This document shows, piece after piece, positions 43,559 through 52,266 of a DNA stretch of 64,000 bases. How positions within the stretch are numbered: position 1 is the first letter of the stretch; each line of letters opens with the position of its first letter. The position numbers were made by a program, and so were the translations under genes. The stretch comes from JACKHO01 sp041398745 (GTDB lineage Bacteria; Planctomycetota; Planctomycetia; Planctomycetales; Planctomycetaceae): the NCBI GenBank assembly GCA_041398745.1, contig JAWKUB010000004.1:1-64000 (forward strand), read 5' to 3'. The notes under the pieces were generated by a model, which did no database searches, was not told the DNA's origin, and worked only from the letters and a program-made list of their open reading frames with translations.

Positions 43559-45190
43559 ATGGCAGCGCAACTTCGAGACCGGGGCGGCACTGCGCTGTTC
43601 GTGGTGCTGGTGGTGCTGGTTTTGTTGACACTGGCGGCCTACACGTTCATGACATCCATGATCGCTGAGCGTAACGCGACCAAGATGTACGCGCGTGAAG
43701 TGCAGACCCGGTTGCTGGCTGAGTCGGGCATTGAGTATGCCGCCGCCATGCTCGAAAACCCGGACGAACTGGTCGATCAGAATTACTACCACGACCCCAC
43801 GTACTTTTCTGGCGTGACCATTGTCTCCGGCAGCGATACCCGTAACACCGGACAGTTTTCACTCGTCGCCCCAGTAGAACGCGACGCCAGTGCCACGCAG
43901 TTTCGCTACGGCCTGATGGATGAGTCGGGCAAGCTGAATATCAATGCCATTGAGTCGTTCGGGCTCGACGAGTACTACTCGCGCGAGTTGCTCATGTACA
44001 TTCCGAACATGACGGAATACCTCGCGGATTCCATTCTCGACTGGGTCGATGCCAACGACGAACCGCGCGAGTTTGGTGCCGAGGTCGCAGATTACGAGAG
44101 TTTCGCGTCGCCGTATGCACCGACAAATGGCCCGGCCGGGTCGCTCGATGAACTACTCAAGGTCGACGGCATGACCTATGAACTGCTCTACGGCGAAGAC
44201 GCCAATCGGAATGGGTTACTCGATCCCAATGAGAACGACGGCGAGACTCAACTACCCTACGACAATGCCGACGGCATTCTCGATTTGGGGTTCTCCGCGT
44301 ATCTGACCGTTTACGGCAAAGAGTCAAATCTGCGGGCCGATGGCTCTGACAAAATCGACGTCAATCAGTCGTTGTTGACGGAACTGTATGACCAAATTAT
44401 CGATGAAGGTTTCCCGGACGAAGTCGCTCAGTTCATTGTTGCTTACCGCATGAATGGTGCGAACAACATTGAGCAACTCGATGGGCAAATGGGAGTCAGC
44501 ACGGGCGACGCGCAGACAGACAACGCTCTGCAGAACATTGCTCAGTCGATTGTGCGAAATGTCGCGTCAGGAAATACCGGCGAGGACGCAGTCACACGCG
44601 GCGGCATGGACCTTTCCGAGGGCGGCATGATTAAATTCATCTCACTGTACGATTTGGTTGATGCCGAAGTGACAGCTCAAATTGATGGGACATCCGTCAC
44701 ATTGACGAGCCCCTGGACCAGCAGTTCGACGCTGGATGAAGAGTTCCCGGCTCTGTTCGATACGTTCACCGTGACGAACGCCAGCACCATTCGGGGCCGC
44801 ATCAGTATCAACAGTTGTCGGGCCGAAGTCCTCATGGGGATACCCGAAATGCCACTCGATTTGGCGACGGCCATCGCGGAGAGTCAATTCATTGGGACTG
44901 ATGGGGAACCACTTCCAGAAGAAATCGCCCGACGTTCCACCACGGCCTGGCTATTGGTCGATGGATTGGTTGATCAAACCACGCTGCGTCTCATCGATCC
45001 CTTTATCACGGCCAGGGGAAGTGTTTATCGAGTGCAGTCCATTGGTCATTATGGAGAAGGCGGACCGGCGACGCGGCTGGAAGCCATTTTGGACAGCACG
45101 CAATCGCCCGCGAAGGTGCTGTCGCTACGCGATTTGTCAGGGCTGGGAACGGGGTATCCGGTGACAAATTCAGGAACAGCCAGTCAGTAA
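43559..45190 (+). CDS. GspK-like type II secretion minor pseudopilin
   Basis: This encodes 543 aa from the ATG at 43559, with GAGG about 8 bases upstream. The N-terminus (RDRGGTALFVVLVVLVLLTLAAYTFM) has a short basic leader, a Gly and a hydrophobic helix as in prepilins. GspK-like features follow: LLAESGIEYAAAML, DSILDWVDANDEPR, and SAM-like/helix-hairpin-helix segments with INVNQ-type stretches (KIDVNQSLLTELYDQIID, INSCRAEVLMGIPEM). It is longer than proteobacterial GspK (about 330 aa). GspK caps the pseudopilus tip in type II secretion. No other gsp gene is visible in the window, so it is an orphan here. It precedes the oxidoreductase gene by 38 bp. Confidence 0.83.
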   Translation: MAAQLRDRGGTALFVVLVVLVLLTLAAYTFMTSMIAERNATKMYAREVQTRLLAESGIEYAAAMLENPDELVDQNYYHDPTYFSGVTIVSGSDTRNTGQFSLVAPVERDASATQFRYGLMDESGKLNINAIESFGLDEYYSRELLMYIPNMTEYLADSILDWVDANDEPREFGAEVADYESFASPYAPTNGPAGSLDELLKVDGMTYELLYGEDANRNGLLDPNENDGETQLPYDNADGILDLGFSAYLTVYGKESNLRADGSDKIDVNQSLLTELYDQIIDEGFPDEVAQFIVAYRMNGANNIEQLDGQMGVSTGDAQTDNALQNIAQSIVRNVASGNTGEDAVTRGGMDLSEGGMIKFISLYDLVDAEVTAQIDGTSVTLTSPWTSSSTLDEEFPALFDTFTVTNASTIRGRISINSCRAEVLMGIPEMPLDLATAIAESQFIGTDGEPLPEEIARRSTTAWLLVDGLVDQTTLRLIDPFITARGSVYRVQSIGHYGEGGPATRLEAILDSTQSPAKVLSLRDLSGLGTGYPVTNSGTASQ

Positions 45191-45228
45191 CGTGTACGAG
45201 ATTGAATGAGTCGAAGGAAAGGGATTCT

Positions 45229-47418
45229 GTGAGAGGTGCACCGAGCAGTGGCGGAGGATGGCGGGCAATTTGGTATTCGCTGAAGCTGGCGAGTCGAGTT
45301 GGCTGGTGGAACATGTGGAAGGCCATGCGTTCCCGCAACACCTGCAAAACGTGTGCGGTCGGCATGGGCGGGCAACTCGGTGGAATGGTCAATGAAGGTG
45401 GCCATTTCCCTGAGGTGTGCAAGAAGTCGTTTCAGGCCATGGCCTCCGACATGCAGGCGGCGATGCCCGCCGACTTCCTGCAGAAGAGGACGCTCAATCA
45501 ACTCCGTGCGATGACACCCCGGCAGCTGGAACACTCCGGTCGACTAACGCAACCCATGCTGCTCAAACGTGGAGAGTCGCACTATCAGCCCGTCACGTGG
45601 GAAGAGGCACTCTCTCAGATCGCCAGTCGCATGCGCGAAGCGGGACCCTCGCGCAGCTTTTACTATGCGAGTGGTCGTTCCTCTAACGAGGCGGGATTCC
45701 TGCTGCAGCTGCTGGCTCGCATGCACGGGACAAACTACGTCAACAACTGTTCGTACTACTGCCATCAGGCGAGTGGCGTAGGGCTTGGTAGCACGATTGG
45801 CACAGGCGCCGGAACCATCAAACTCGAAGACCTTGACCATGTCGACTTGTACATTCTGATTGGAGCCAACCCGGCGTCGAACCATCCCCGCCTCATGCGG
45901 ACATTCATGCAAATTCGGCGACGCGGCGGTGATGTAGTTGTCGTCAATCCCCTGAAAGAGACCGGGCTGGTCAATTTCCGCGTGCCGAGTGACGTTCGCA
46001 GCCTGTTGTTCGGCAGTTCAATTGCCAGCGACTACGTGCAGCCACATATCGGGGGTGATTTGGCGTTGCTGACCGGCATTGCCAAGGATGTCCTCGCCCG
46101 CAACGCGCATTTGCCCGAGTTCATTCAGCAGCACACCGAAAACTTCGAGGCGTTTCGTCAGCAGGTGGAGTCGACCAGCTGGGATGAAATCCTGGAATCG
46201 AGTGGTGTGGACCGAAACACCATCACGCGCCTGGCGGACAAATTTATCAAGGCGAAGAATGTCGTCATTGGCTGGTGTATGGGGATAACGCATCATCTGC
46301 ACGGCACACAAAACGTGCAGGCGATTGTAAACCTGTCTTTGCTGCGCGGGATGGTGGGACGCGAACATGCCGGCCTCATGCCCATTCGCGGTCACAGCAA
46401 CGTGCAGGGGCTGGGATCGGTCGGTGTCACGCCGGCGCTGAAACAGTCCATGCTCAAACAGGTCGAGCAGCGTTTCGGGATTGAAGTGCCGACGTCGCCG
46501 GGCTACGACACCATGGCCTGCATGCAGGCTGCGCATCAGGGCGAGATGGATTTCGCCATTTGCCTGGGAGGCAACCTCTACGGCAGCAATCCGGCGACGG
46601 AATACGCTGCCGAGGCGTTCAGTCGCTTGAAGACCGTCGTCTACCTCTCAACAACGCTCAACAGTGGACATGCCTGGGGCGTCGGCGAGGAGACATACAT
46701 CCTGCCGGTCTTACCGCGCGATGAAGAACCGCAGAAGACTTCGCAAGAATCGATGTTCAGCTTTGTGCGACTCAGTGACGGAGGCCAGCCTCGGTATGCT
46801 GGACCGCGCAGCGAGGTCGAACTGCTCACTCAACTCGGCAAGTCTTTGTTCGCAGGAGATGACCGCATCGACTGGTCGCAGTTTGAGAGTCATCAAACCA
46901 TCAGGGAACTCATGGCCGACATGGTTCCCGGCTACGAAGCGTTGCGGGACTTGGATCGAACCGGAAAAGAGTTCCACGTACCCGGACGAGCCGTACAGCA
47001 ATACAAATTCGCCACCGCTTCGGGCAAAGCGAAATTCACGGCCTTGCAACTCCCTGAACGCACACCCTCAGCCAGCGAACTGCAGCTCATGACGCTGCGG
47101 TCCGAAGGGCAGTTCAACAGCGTGGTGTATGACGAAGAAGACCTGTACCGCGGCCAGGAACGACGAGACATCATTCTCCTGAACCGCCAAGACATCGACC
47201 GGCTGGGACTCCGTGTCGATCAGCGCGTCCAGATTCGGAGCGCCGCAGGCGAAATGCGAAACATTCTCGTCCGCGAGTTCGACATCCGGCCCGGTAATGC
47301 CGCCATGTATTACCCGGAAGCGAACATCCTCGTTCCCGACGCGGTTGACCCACAATCTAAGACGCCAGCTTTCAAAGCAGTTGCGATTGAGGTTGAGGCA
47401 GAAGAAACTGGGGCTTAG
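45229..47418 (+). CDS. YdeP/FdhF-like molybdopterin oxidoreductase alpha subunit
   Basis: This encodes 729 aa from a GTG at 45229, with AAGGAAAGGG upstream; a TTG at 45202 is an alternative. The domain order is that of the TIGR01701-type family (E. coli YdeP). An N-terminal Cys motif (NTCKTCAVG, a later Cys in FPEVCKKS) may hold an iron-sulfur cluster. The molybdopterin core has YYASGRSSNEAGFLLQL, SYYCHQASGVGL (Cys178 a possible Mo ligand) and NPASNHPRLM. A C-terminal molydopterin-binding domain contains RQDIDRLGLRVDQRVQI and AAMYYPEANIL. No Tat signal is seen, so it is probably cytoplasmic. The substrate is unknown; YdeP itself is linked to acid resistance. The MoaD-like protein at 19080 could support its cofactor. 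Confidence 0.9.
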   Translation: MRGAPSSGGGWRAIWYSLKLASRVGWWNMWKAMRSRNTCKTCAVGMGGQLGGMVNEGGHFPEVCKKSFQAMASDMQAAMPADFLQKRTLNQLRAMTPRQLEHSGRLTQPMLLKRGESHYQPVTWEEALSQIASRMREAGPSRSFYYASGRSSNEAGFLLQLLARMHGTNYVNNCSYYCHQASGVGLGSTIGTGAGTIKLEDLDHVDLYILIGANPASNHPRLMRTFMQIRRRGGDVVVVNPLKETGLVNFRVPSDVRSLLFGSSIASDYVQPHIGGDLALLTGIAKDVLARNAHLPEFIQQHTENFEAFRQQVESTSWDEILESSGVDRNTITRLADKFIKAKNVVIGWCMGITHHLHGTQNVQAIVNLSLLRGMVGREHAGLMPIRGHSNVQGLGSVGVTPALKQSMLKQVEQRFGIEVPTSPGYDTMACMQAAHQGEMDFAICLGGNLYGSNPATEYAAEAFSRLKTVVYLSTTLNSGHAWGVGEETYILPVLPRDEEPQKTSQESMFSFVRLSDGGQPRYAGPRSEVELLTQLGKSLFAGDDRIDWSQFESHQTIRELMADMVPGYEALRDLDRTGKEFHVPGRAVQQYKFATASGKAKFTALQLPERTPSASELQLMTLRSEGQFNSVVYDEEDLYRGQERRDIILLNRQDIDRLGLRVDQRVQIRSAAGEMRNILVREFDIRPGNAAMYYPEANILVPDAVDPQSKTPAFKAVAIEVEAEETGA

Positions 47419-47443
47419 CTCTCAACGGAAAGGGGAAGATTCG

Positions 47444-48208
47444 ATGCACGTGCCAACCGACATTCCCACGCCGCAAGTACGGTCACGACGCTGGTTGGGG
47501 ATTCTGTTGTTGCTGTTCGTCGGCGGCTGTGGAACGTGGTTGGGGTTCGTAGTACGTGACAAGCGGCGGGAGGCTCAGGCGTCCTGCATGAAATGCGAAC
47601 TGAAGTACCTCGTACTTGCATTCCACAACTATCACGAAGCGTACGGAAGTTTTCCTCCCGCTGTCGTCCGCGATGAACAAGCGCGCCCCCTATACAGTTG
47701 GCGCGTCGTATTGCTGCCTTATCTCGACCAACTGGAACTCTACAAGCAGTTTCACCTGGATGAGCCGTGGGACAGTCCTCACAATTTGCAATTTGCCGAT
47801 CAAATGCCAGTCACTTTTCATGCAAGGACGGAACCAGAGTCGAAACGATTTACGAATTATGTCGTCATCTCCGGAGAATTCACGCCGTTTCCGCATGGCG
47901 GAGTACGCTCGCTCGATGATGTGCTGGACGACAAGGGGAATACAATTCTTGCCAGCGAAATCACCGAGTCTGATATCGTTTGGAGTGAACCTCGCGACTT
48001 GGACTTCGACGAAATGAGTCTAAAGCTGAACGATCCCGACAAGCATGGAATTTCATCGGTTGCCTGGAGACAACCAGTCGCTGCAATGGTCGACGGGAGC
48101 GTCAGGAAGCTACCCCAAGACGTGGCCTCGGAAGAATTATTGGGCCTGCTGACCATTTCCGGTCAGGAGAATGTAACGCTCGATGAGTTGAACGGTCGTT
48201 TGAAATAG
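47444..48208 (+). CDS. DUF1559-like membrane-anchored protein without a prepilin signal
   Basis: This encodes 254 aa from the ATG at 47444, with AAGGGGAAG upstream. After a ~16-residue stub, one hydrophobic helix (about 18-38, WLGILLLLFVGGCGTWLGFVV) anchors it. The rest follows the DUF1559 (SBP_bac_10) plan: CELKYLVLAFHNYHEAYGSFPPA, YSWRVVLLPYLDQLELYKQF, then an HGISSVAWRQPVAAMVDGSVR ending that mirrors the H-x9-DG motif. The usual GFTLIELLVVIAIIAVL prepilin helix is absent, so it should not be processed by prepilin peptidase. A Cys in GGCGTW could be a lipobox-like site. It begins 25 bp after the molybdopterin oxidoreductase gene. Confidence 0.8.
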   Translation: MHVPTDIPTPQVRSRRWLGILLLLFVGGCGTWLGFVVRDKRREAQASCMKCELKYLVLAFHNYHEAYGSFPPAVVRDEQARPLYSWRVVLLPYLDQLELYKQFHLDEPWDSPHNLQFADQMPVTFHARTEPESKRFTNYVVISGEFTPFPHGGVRSLDDVLDDKGNTILASEITESDIVWSEPRDLDFDEMSLKLNDPDKHGISSVAWRQPVAAMVDGSVRKLPQDVASEELLGLLTISGQENVTLDELNGRLK

Positions 48209-48260
48209 GTTGGATTTTGACTGAGAATTCAACCAGGTCGAATGTATTCCTCATGCATGT

Positions 48261-48686
48261 CTAATCAATTTCGATATCAACCTGCGTCTGATCGGGAGAA
48301 ATCGTCAAAACGAGGTCAGAGTTTGTCCCGCCGTACTTTTGCAGCGGGTCGTGCAGTTCCTCTTGCCTGGGATGAGTTCCTTCGAGCATTTGCAGTTCCT
48401 CATCGGGCGTGGCTGGTTTGAGGGAGATTTGCACGCGGCACTCTCCCGCAAGGACACCTGGTTCGTTCTCTTTATAGATGGCTTCGTAGTGCCCCTTGTC
48501 GTCGGTCATCGCCCAGCTTGGTCGGCCCTTCACTGGCTGGAAGTTGAGCATGAGGTTGGGGACTGGTTCTCCTTTGAACCGGACCGTCCCTTCAATGGGG
48601 ACAATGACTGCCTCTTCAGATGTCTTTCCGCATCCCCAAAGCAGGAGAGACGACAACAGTGCCATCGTGCAGTTCCACCGCATCAT
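48261..48686 (-). CDS. small lipoprotein with transthyretin-like/carboxypeptidase regulatory-type fold
   Basis: This encodes about 141 aa; ATGs at 48686 and 48683 are adjacent and cannot be separated. The signal peptide ends in a lipobox (LLLWGC). The mature part reads VPIEGTVRFKGEPVPNLMLNFQPVKGRPSWAMTDDKGHYE, a pattern typical of small planctomycete lipoproteins with a beta-sandwich like carboxypeptidase regulatory domains. Function unknown. It follows the DUF1559 gene by about 50 bp on the same strand, the common pairing of DUF1559 proteins with such lipoproteins. Confidence 0.82.
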   Translation of the reverse strand: MMRWNCTMALLSSLLLWGCGKTSEEAVIVPIEGTVRFKGEPVPNLMLNFQPVKGRPSWAMTDDKGHYEAIYKENEPGVLAGECRVQISLKPATPDEELQMLEGTHPRQEELHDPLQKYGGTNSDLVLTISPDQTQVDIEID

Positions 48687-48734
48687 GAGAGGTCCGCCGG
48701 TTGTGCTTTTTGAAAGGTGCAAATGTGCTTCAAA

Positions 48735-49676
48735 CTAGAATTCACCGACCACTTCGTTACCGTCTCGGGTAAACAAATTTCGGTAGACATTTCCGTCAAT
48801 GTTTTCCGAAAGGAAACGTGCGGAACCGTCGGCAAGTGCACAATGCACCCCACCTTCATGCGGGCTCACGGCTCCGCGGTCATTAAAAATATTGGCGTTT
48901 GGCGGGGTGACGACACCATTATGCTCGCAGCACGTCACGTACCCTTCTGAAGTATGATGCACGAAGAAGAACGGATTTGAGCCATCTCCTTCCAGGATGA
49001 AACTGTGGTTCGCCCAGTGCGTGTACTCGATGAACAGAATGGTGTTGCTTGTACCATCGGTTATGTTATTGAATCCAATGCGGCTGTTCACAAACCCAAT
49101 TCCGCGCGACGTGAAGTTGCGTTCTGGGCAGCACTCCCCAGATCCGCCATTAATTCCGTAGTCTTTAAACTCCACTTCCGGCTGCACGCGATGCGCCGAG
49201 GGGCAAACGAACACTTTGGGCATCATGCGTGAGGCAGGCTCATTGGCGAGGTCGCCCGCTGGACCACGCTCGACACCGTTCTCCTTAATGGTCCGAACAT
49301 ATGCGGGTTTGGACAAATCAATTGTGTTGTAGAGTGCTGCTCCTTCCACATAAGGCAGTAGAGGGACAGGCCAGCCGAAATGTCCCCAAGGCAAACCAGC
49401 TCCGTACTGAGGATCGTTCCAACCAGCTGGGAAATTCTGCGGACCATTCATCGGACCAATGCTGCCAGGCATGAATGTGAAGAACACGTCGTGATAGTTG
49501 TGGGCGGCAATACCCAAATTGTGAAGATTGTTCTTGCACTGAGTCCGCCGCGCCGCTTCGCGTGCCTGCTGTACCGCTGGAAGCAGTAGAGCAATGAGCA
49601 CCGCGATAATCGCAATCACGACGAGTAGTTCAATCAGCGTAAACCCGCTCGCGCGCCTTCGACCAAGACCTTGCAT
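48735..49676 (-). CDS. DUF1559 (SBP_bac_10) prepilin-like protein
   Basis: This encodes 313 aa from the ATG at 49676 (MQGLGRRRASGFTLIELL). The prepilin peptidase motif G-FTLIE is intact and leads into the helix LLVVIAIIAVLIALLLPAVQQAREAARR, with CKNNLHNLGIAAHNYHD after it. The C-terminus has HEGGVHCALADGSARFLSENID, the H-x9-DG motif of the family. These proteins are hugely expanded in Planctomycetota; they are thought to be pseudopilin-like surface proteins, but the role is not settled. The frame is open from 49733; the later ATG is preferred because the leader then has the usual length. It is probably co-transcribed with the lipoprotein gene downstream. Confidence 0.93.
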   Translation of the reverse strand: MQGLGRRRASGFTLIELLVVIAIIAVLIALLLPAVQQAREAARRTQCKNNLHNLGIAAHNYHDVFFTFMPGSIGPMNGPQNFPAGWNDPQYGAGLPWGHFGWPVPLLPYVEGAALYNTIDLSKPAYVRTIKENGVERGPAGDLANEPASRMMPKVFVCPSAHRVQPEVEFKDYGINGGSGECCPERNFTSRGIGFVNSRIGFNNITDGTSNTILFIEYTHWANHSFILEGDGSNPFFFVHHTSEGYVTCCEHNGVVTPPNANIFNDRGAVSPHEGGVHCALADGSARFLSENIDGNVYRNLFTRDGNEVVGEF

Positions 49677-49935
49677 AAGACACCCACATGTGAAAAGGCG
49701 AGATGAATTGAAATGATCCACAAAATCAAGCATCCGGTGTGGTCGACAGTTTTGTCAAGCCTGATCGTCCAAGAATCGCTGCACAGTAACTTCCGTTTGT
49801 AAAGTCAATTCCTGGTGACGCCACAACAGGCAATCAATTAGGATGCTGCAAGCCATCTGAGTCGTTGCACATTTCGCGACTTAGCCCCCCTGAAGAGGCC
49901 GACGGTCCGCTTCAACTCCCTTGGTAAACAAGAGT

Positions 49936-51744
49936 ATGAAGAAACTCATCATCTGCATGATGGCGCTTGTCGCCGCAGCCAGCGGCCTCAGCGCCGCACC
50001 CAATCGACCAGGCAATTCAGCGAGTGAAGCTGTTCCGATTGGAACGCAAATCGAGAACCTCAAATTCACGGACATTCGCGGGCTCCGCAGGGAGTTGGCC
50101 GATTTGGGTACTTACAAGGCAATTGTACTGACGTTTACCACAACTAGTTGCCCGCTGGTTCGCAAGTCACTGCCCAAGTTGACTGAAATGTACCAGAAGT
50201 ACCGTGAGCAGGACGTCCTGTTCGTTGCGGTCAACGTCGGCGCCGATGACACAATTCGTGAAATGGCTTCCCAGGCCGTGACAATGGAGGTCCCTTTCTA
50301 TTTCGTGAAGGACGATAACCTGTATTCCGCGAAGGCGCTGGGCGTGACGAGAACTCCCGAGGTTGCAGTACTCGACTCGGCCCACACCTTACGCTACCGG
50401 GGCCGCATTGATGATCAGTTTCGCATTGGCGGTACCAGGCCAGAGCCCTCGCGGCATGATTTGCAGGAAGCACTCAACGAAATTCTGTCAGGCAATGCGG
50501 TGTCTGTGCCGCAGACGTCAGTCGACGGATGCGAAATTACACCACCTATTCAGGCCCCGTTGAATCCTGATGTTACCTGGTCGGCTGACGTCGCTGCCAT
50601 TGTGCACGGCAAATGCGCGAATTGTCATCGCCCCGGCACGGCAGCTCCGTTTGCGCTCCTCAGCTATGAAGACGCCTCATCAAATGCCGCGATGATTTCG
50701 CAGGTCGTTGCAAATGAATCCATGCCGCCGTGGTACTCCGCCGAACATGGAAAGTTCCAGAACGAAACGGCACTGACACAGGCGGAAAAACAGATTCTGC
50801 TCGACTGGATTTCGGCAGGACGTCCCGCAGGTGACTTGTCGCTGGCACCCGCGCCGCCCGAACCGCCACAGTCGGAATGGAGGATTGGTGAGCCGGACGT
50901 CGTCATCTCCATGATCGAACAGCATAGCATTCCGGCCACTGGATTCATCCCGTACAAATACACAGTACTCCCCTATGTTTTCCTGGGGGAGACCTGGGTC
51001 GAAGCCGTCGAAATCAAGCCGGACAATCCTGCGGTCGTACATCATTGCAACATGGCGTACGTCACGAGCGATGGTGCCGGCGAAGAGACTTTTATTACGG
51101 GGTATGTTCCAGGCGGGCAGCCGATGGACTTGGCACGCTTCAATAACGGGACGGCGGTTCACATTCCCAGCGGTGCGGGACTTGGGCTGCAAATTCACTA
51201 CACGACCACTGGTCAACCAGAGCGCTGCCGTATTCGTGTGGGACTTCGCTTCCCACGTTCCCAAGTCAATAAGCAGGTGCGACACTTCCTGCTCGACCCA
51301 CGAGGCTGGAGAATTCCTCCGCACGACCCGGCGTTTCGTATTGAAGCGAGTCGCACGCTGAATCGAAATGCCGACTTGCTCGGCATGTTTACGCACATGC
51401 ACGTTCGTGGCCGGGACATGACGTTCTACGCCACCGAACCAGATAAGGCCCGCGAAATTCTGTTGCAAATTCCTAACTACAATTTCGAATGGCAACTCGG
51501 TTACGAACTCAATCCCGGCACCACAATTCTGCCCAAGGGAACCGTCGTCAGCGCCGTGGCCCATTTCGACAACTCGTCATTCAATCCTTACAACCCAGAT
51601 CCAACCGCAACCGTGAAATACGGCCTGCAAACCGTCGACGAAATGTTCAACGGCTTCGTTTTCTACGTCGATCATGACGAAGCGCTGCAGTTGAACGTCG
51701 ATCCCAAGACGGGGCGACGGGTTGATACCTCAAAGAAACAATGA
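49936..51744 (+). CDS. redoxin - cytochrome c - PHM-like copper monooxygenase fusion
   Basis: This encodes 602 aa from the ATG at 49936, with a signal peptide (MKKLIICMMALVAAASGLSA). A redoxin domain (about 30-185) has a lone Cys72 in TTSCPLVRK, the peroxiredoxin-like position without a resolving CxxC. A c-type heme motif CANCH (227-231) lies in a domain of about 205-295. The C-terminal ~300 residues resemble the two-domain copper core of peptidylglycine/dopamine monooxygenases: His369-His370 (VHHCN), His421 (QIHYT), and His487/His489 (THMHVRGRD). The protein may couple heme electron transfer to a copper oxygenation or peroxide-dependent reaction in the periplasm. That coupling is inference. 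Similar fusions are known to me from planctomycete annotations, but their substrate is not. Confidence 0.85.
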   Translation: MKKLIICMMALVAAASGLSAAPNRPGNSASEAVPIGTQIENLKFTDIRGLRRELADLGTYKAIVLTFTTTSCPLVRKSLPKLTEMYQKYREQDVLFVAVNVGADDTIREMASQAVTMEVPFYFVKDDNLYSAKALGVTRTPEVAVLDSAHTLRYRGRIDDQFRIGGTRPEPSRHDLQEALNEILSGNAVSVPQTSVDGCEITPPIQAPLNPDVTWSADVAAIVHGKCANCHRPGTAAPFALLSYEDASSNAAMISQVVANESMPPWYSAEHGKFQNETALTQAEKQILLDWISAGRPAGDLSLAPAPPEPPQSEWRIGEPDVVISMIEQHSIPATGFIPYKYTVLPYVFLGETWVEAVEIKPDNPAVVHHCNMAYVTSDGAGEETFITGYVPGGQPMDLARFNNGTAVHIPSGAGLGLQIHYTTTGQPERCRIRVGLRFPRSQVNKQVRHFLLDPRGWRIPPHDPAFRIEASRTLNRNADLLGMFTHMHVRGRDMTFYATEPDKAREILLQIPNYNFEWQLGYELNPGTTILPKGTVVSAVAHFDNSSFNPYNPDPTATVKYGLQTVDEMFNGFVFYVDHDEALQLNVDPKTGRRVDTSKKQ

Positions 51745-51777
51745 GGAATTGAGCTGGCATGTACCATTGCCCAATGA

Positions 51778-52266
51778 TCAATTAAGAACCGGGGCATCTT
51801 CCAATTGCGGATCGCAAGAACCCTCAGGAGATGCGTCCGCTGCGGCTGCCTCCAATTTTGCAACGGTCGCTTCCAAATCCTTCACCCGTTCAGCGACCCG
51901 ATTGAATTCGACCGCCAAATCCTGCCAGAAGTCGCCATCACGGAATTTGATGGATTCAACGTCGTTGCCAGCAGCCAGTTCCCCCATGACACGACGAAGC
52001 CTCACCATGGGCCCGGCGAAGCGATTGGTCATCTTGAACAGGTCGACCAGAAAAATGGGCGTCAACACCAGGGCAACTATCACCGTAGGCGCGTGCCTTG
52101 AGATGAGGCCGCTGACCGCATTTTGCGGCTCACCCGAAAGGAGTTCTACGAAAAACAGGAATGCTGCCGAGGTCACGACAAACAGCACGGCATGCATGAG
52201 GACACGCAACGCAATGGCCACTTGCACGGAACGGTCAACCAGATTTCGCTCACGACGGTTTTTCAT
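51778..52266 (-). CDS. two-helix membrane protein with HAMP-like segment
   Basis: This encodes 162 aa from the ATG at 52266 (MKNRRERNLVDRSVQ). Two transmembrane helices (about 20-42 and 60-80) flank a short loop. The segment NRFAGPMVRLRRVMGELAAGNDVESIKFRDGDFWQDLAVEFNRVAERV (positions about 87-135) looks like a HAMP domain, followed by a coiled coil (LEATVAKLEAAAADA). Stand-alone HAMP-type proteins occur widely in Planctomycetota; no kinase or methyl-accepting domain is attached. Its signalling partner is unknown. Confidence 0.72.
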   Translation of the reverse strand: MKNRRERNLVDRSVQVAIALRVLMHAVLFVVTSAAFLFFVELLSGEPQNAVSGLISRHAPTVIVALVLTPIFLVDLFKMTNRFAGPMVRLRRVMGELAAGNDVESIKFRDGDFWQDLAVEFNRVAERVKDLEATVAKLEAAAADASPEGSCDPQLEDAPVLN

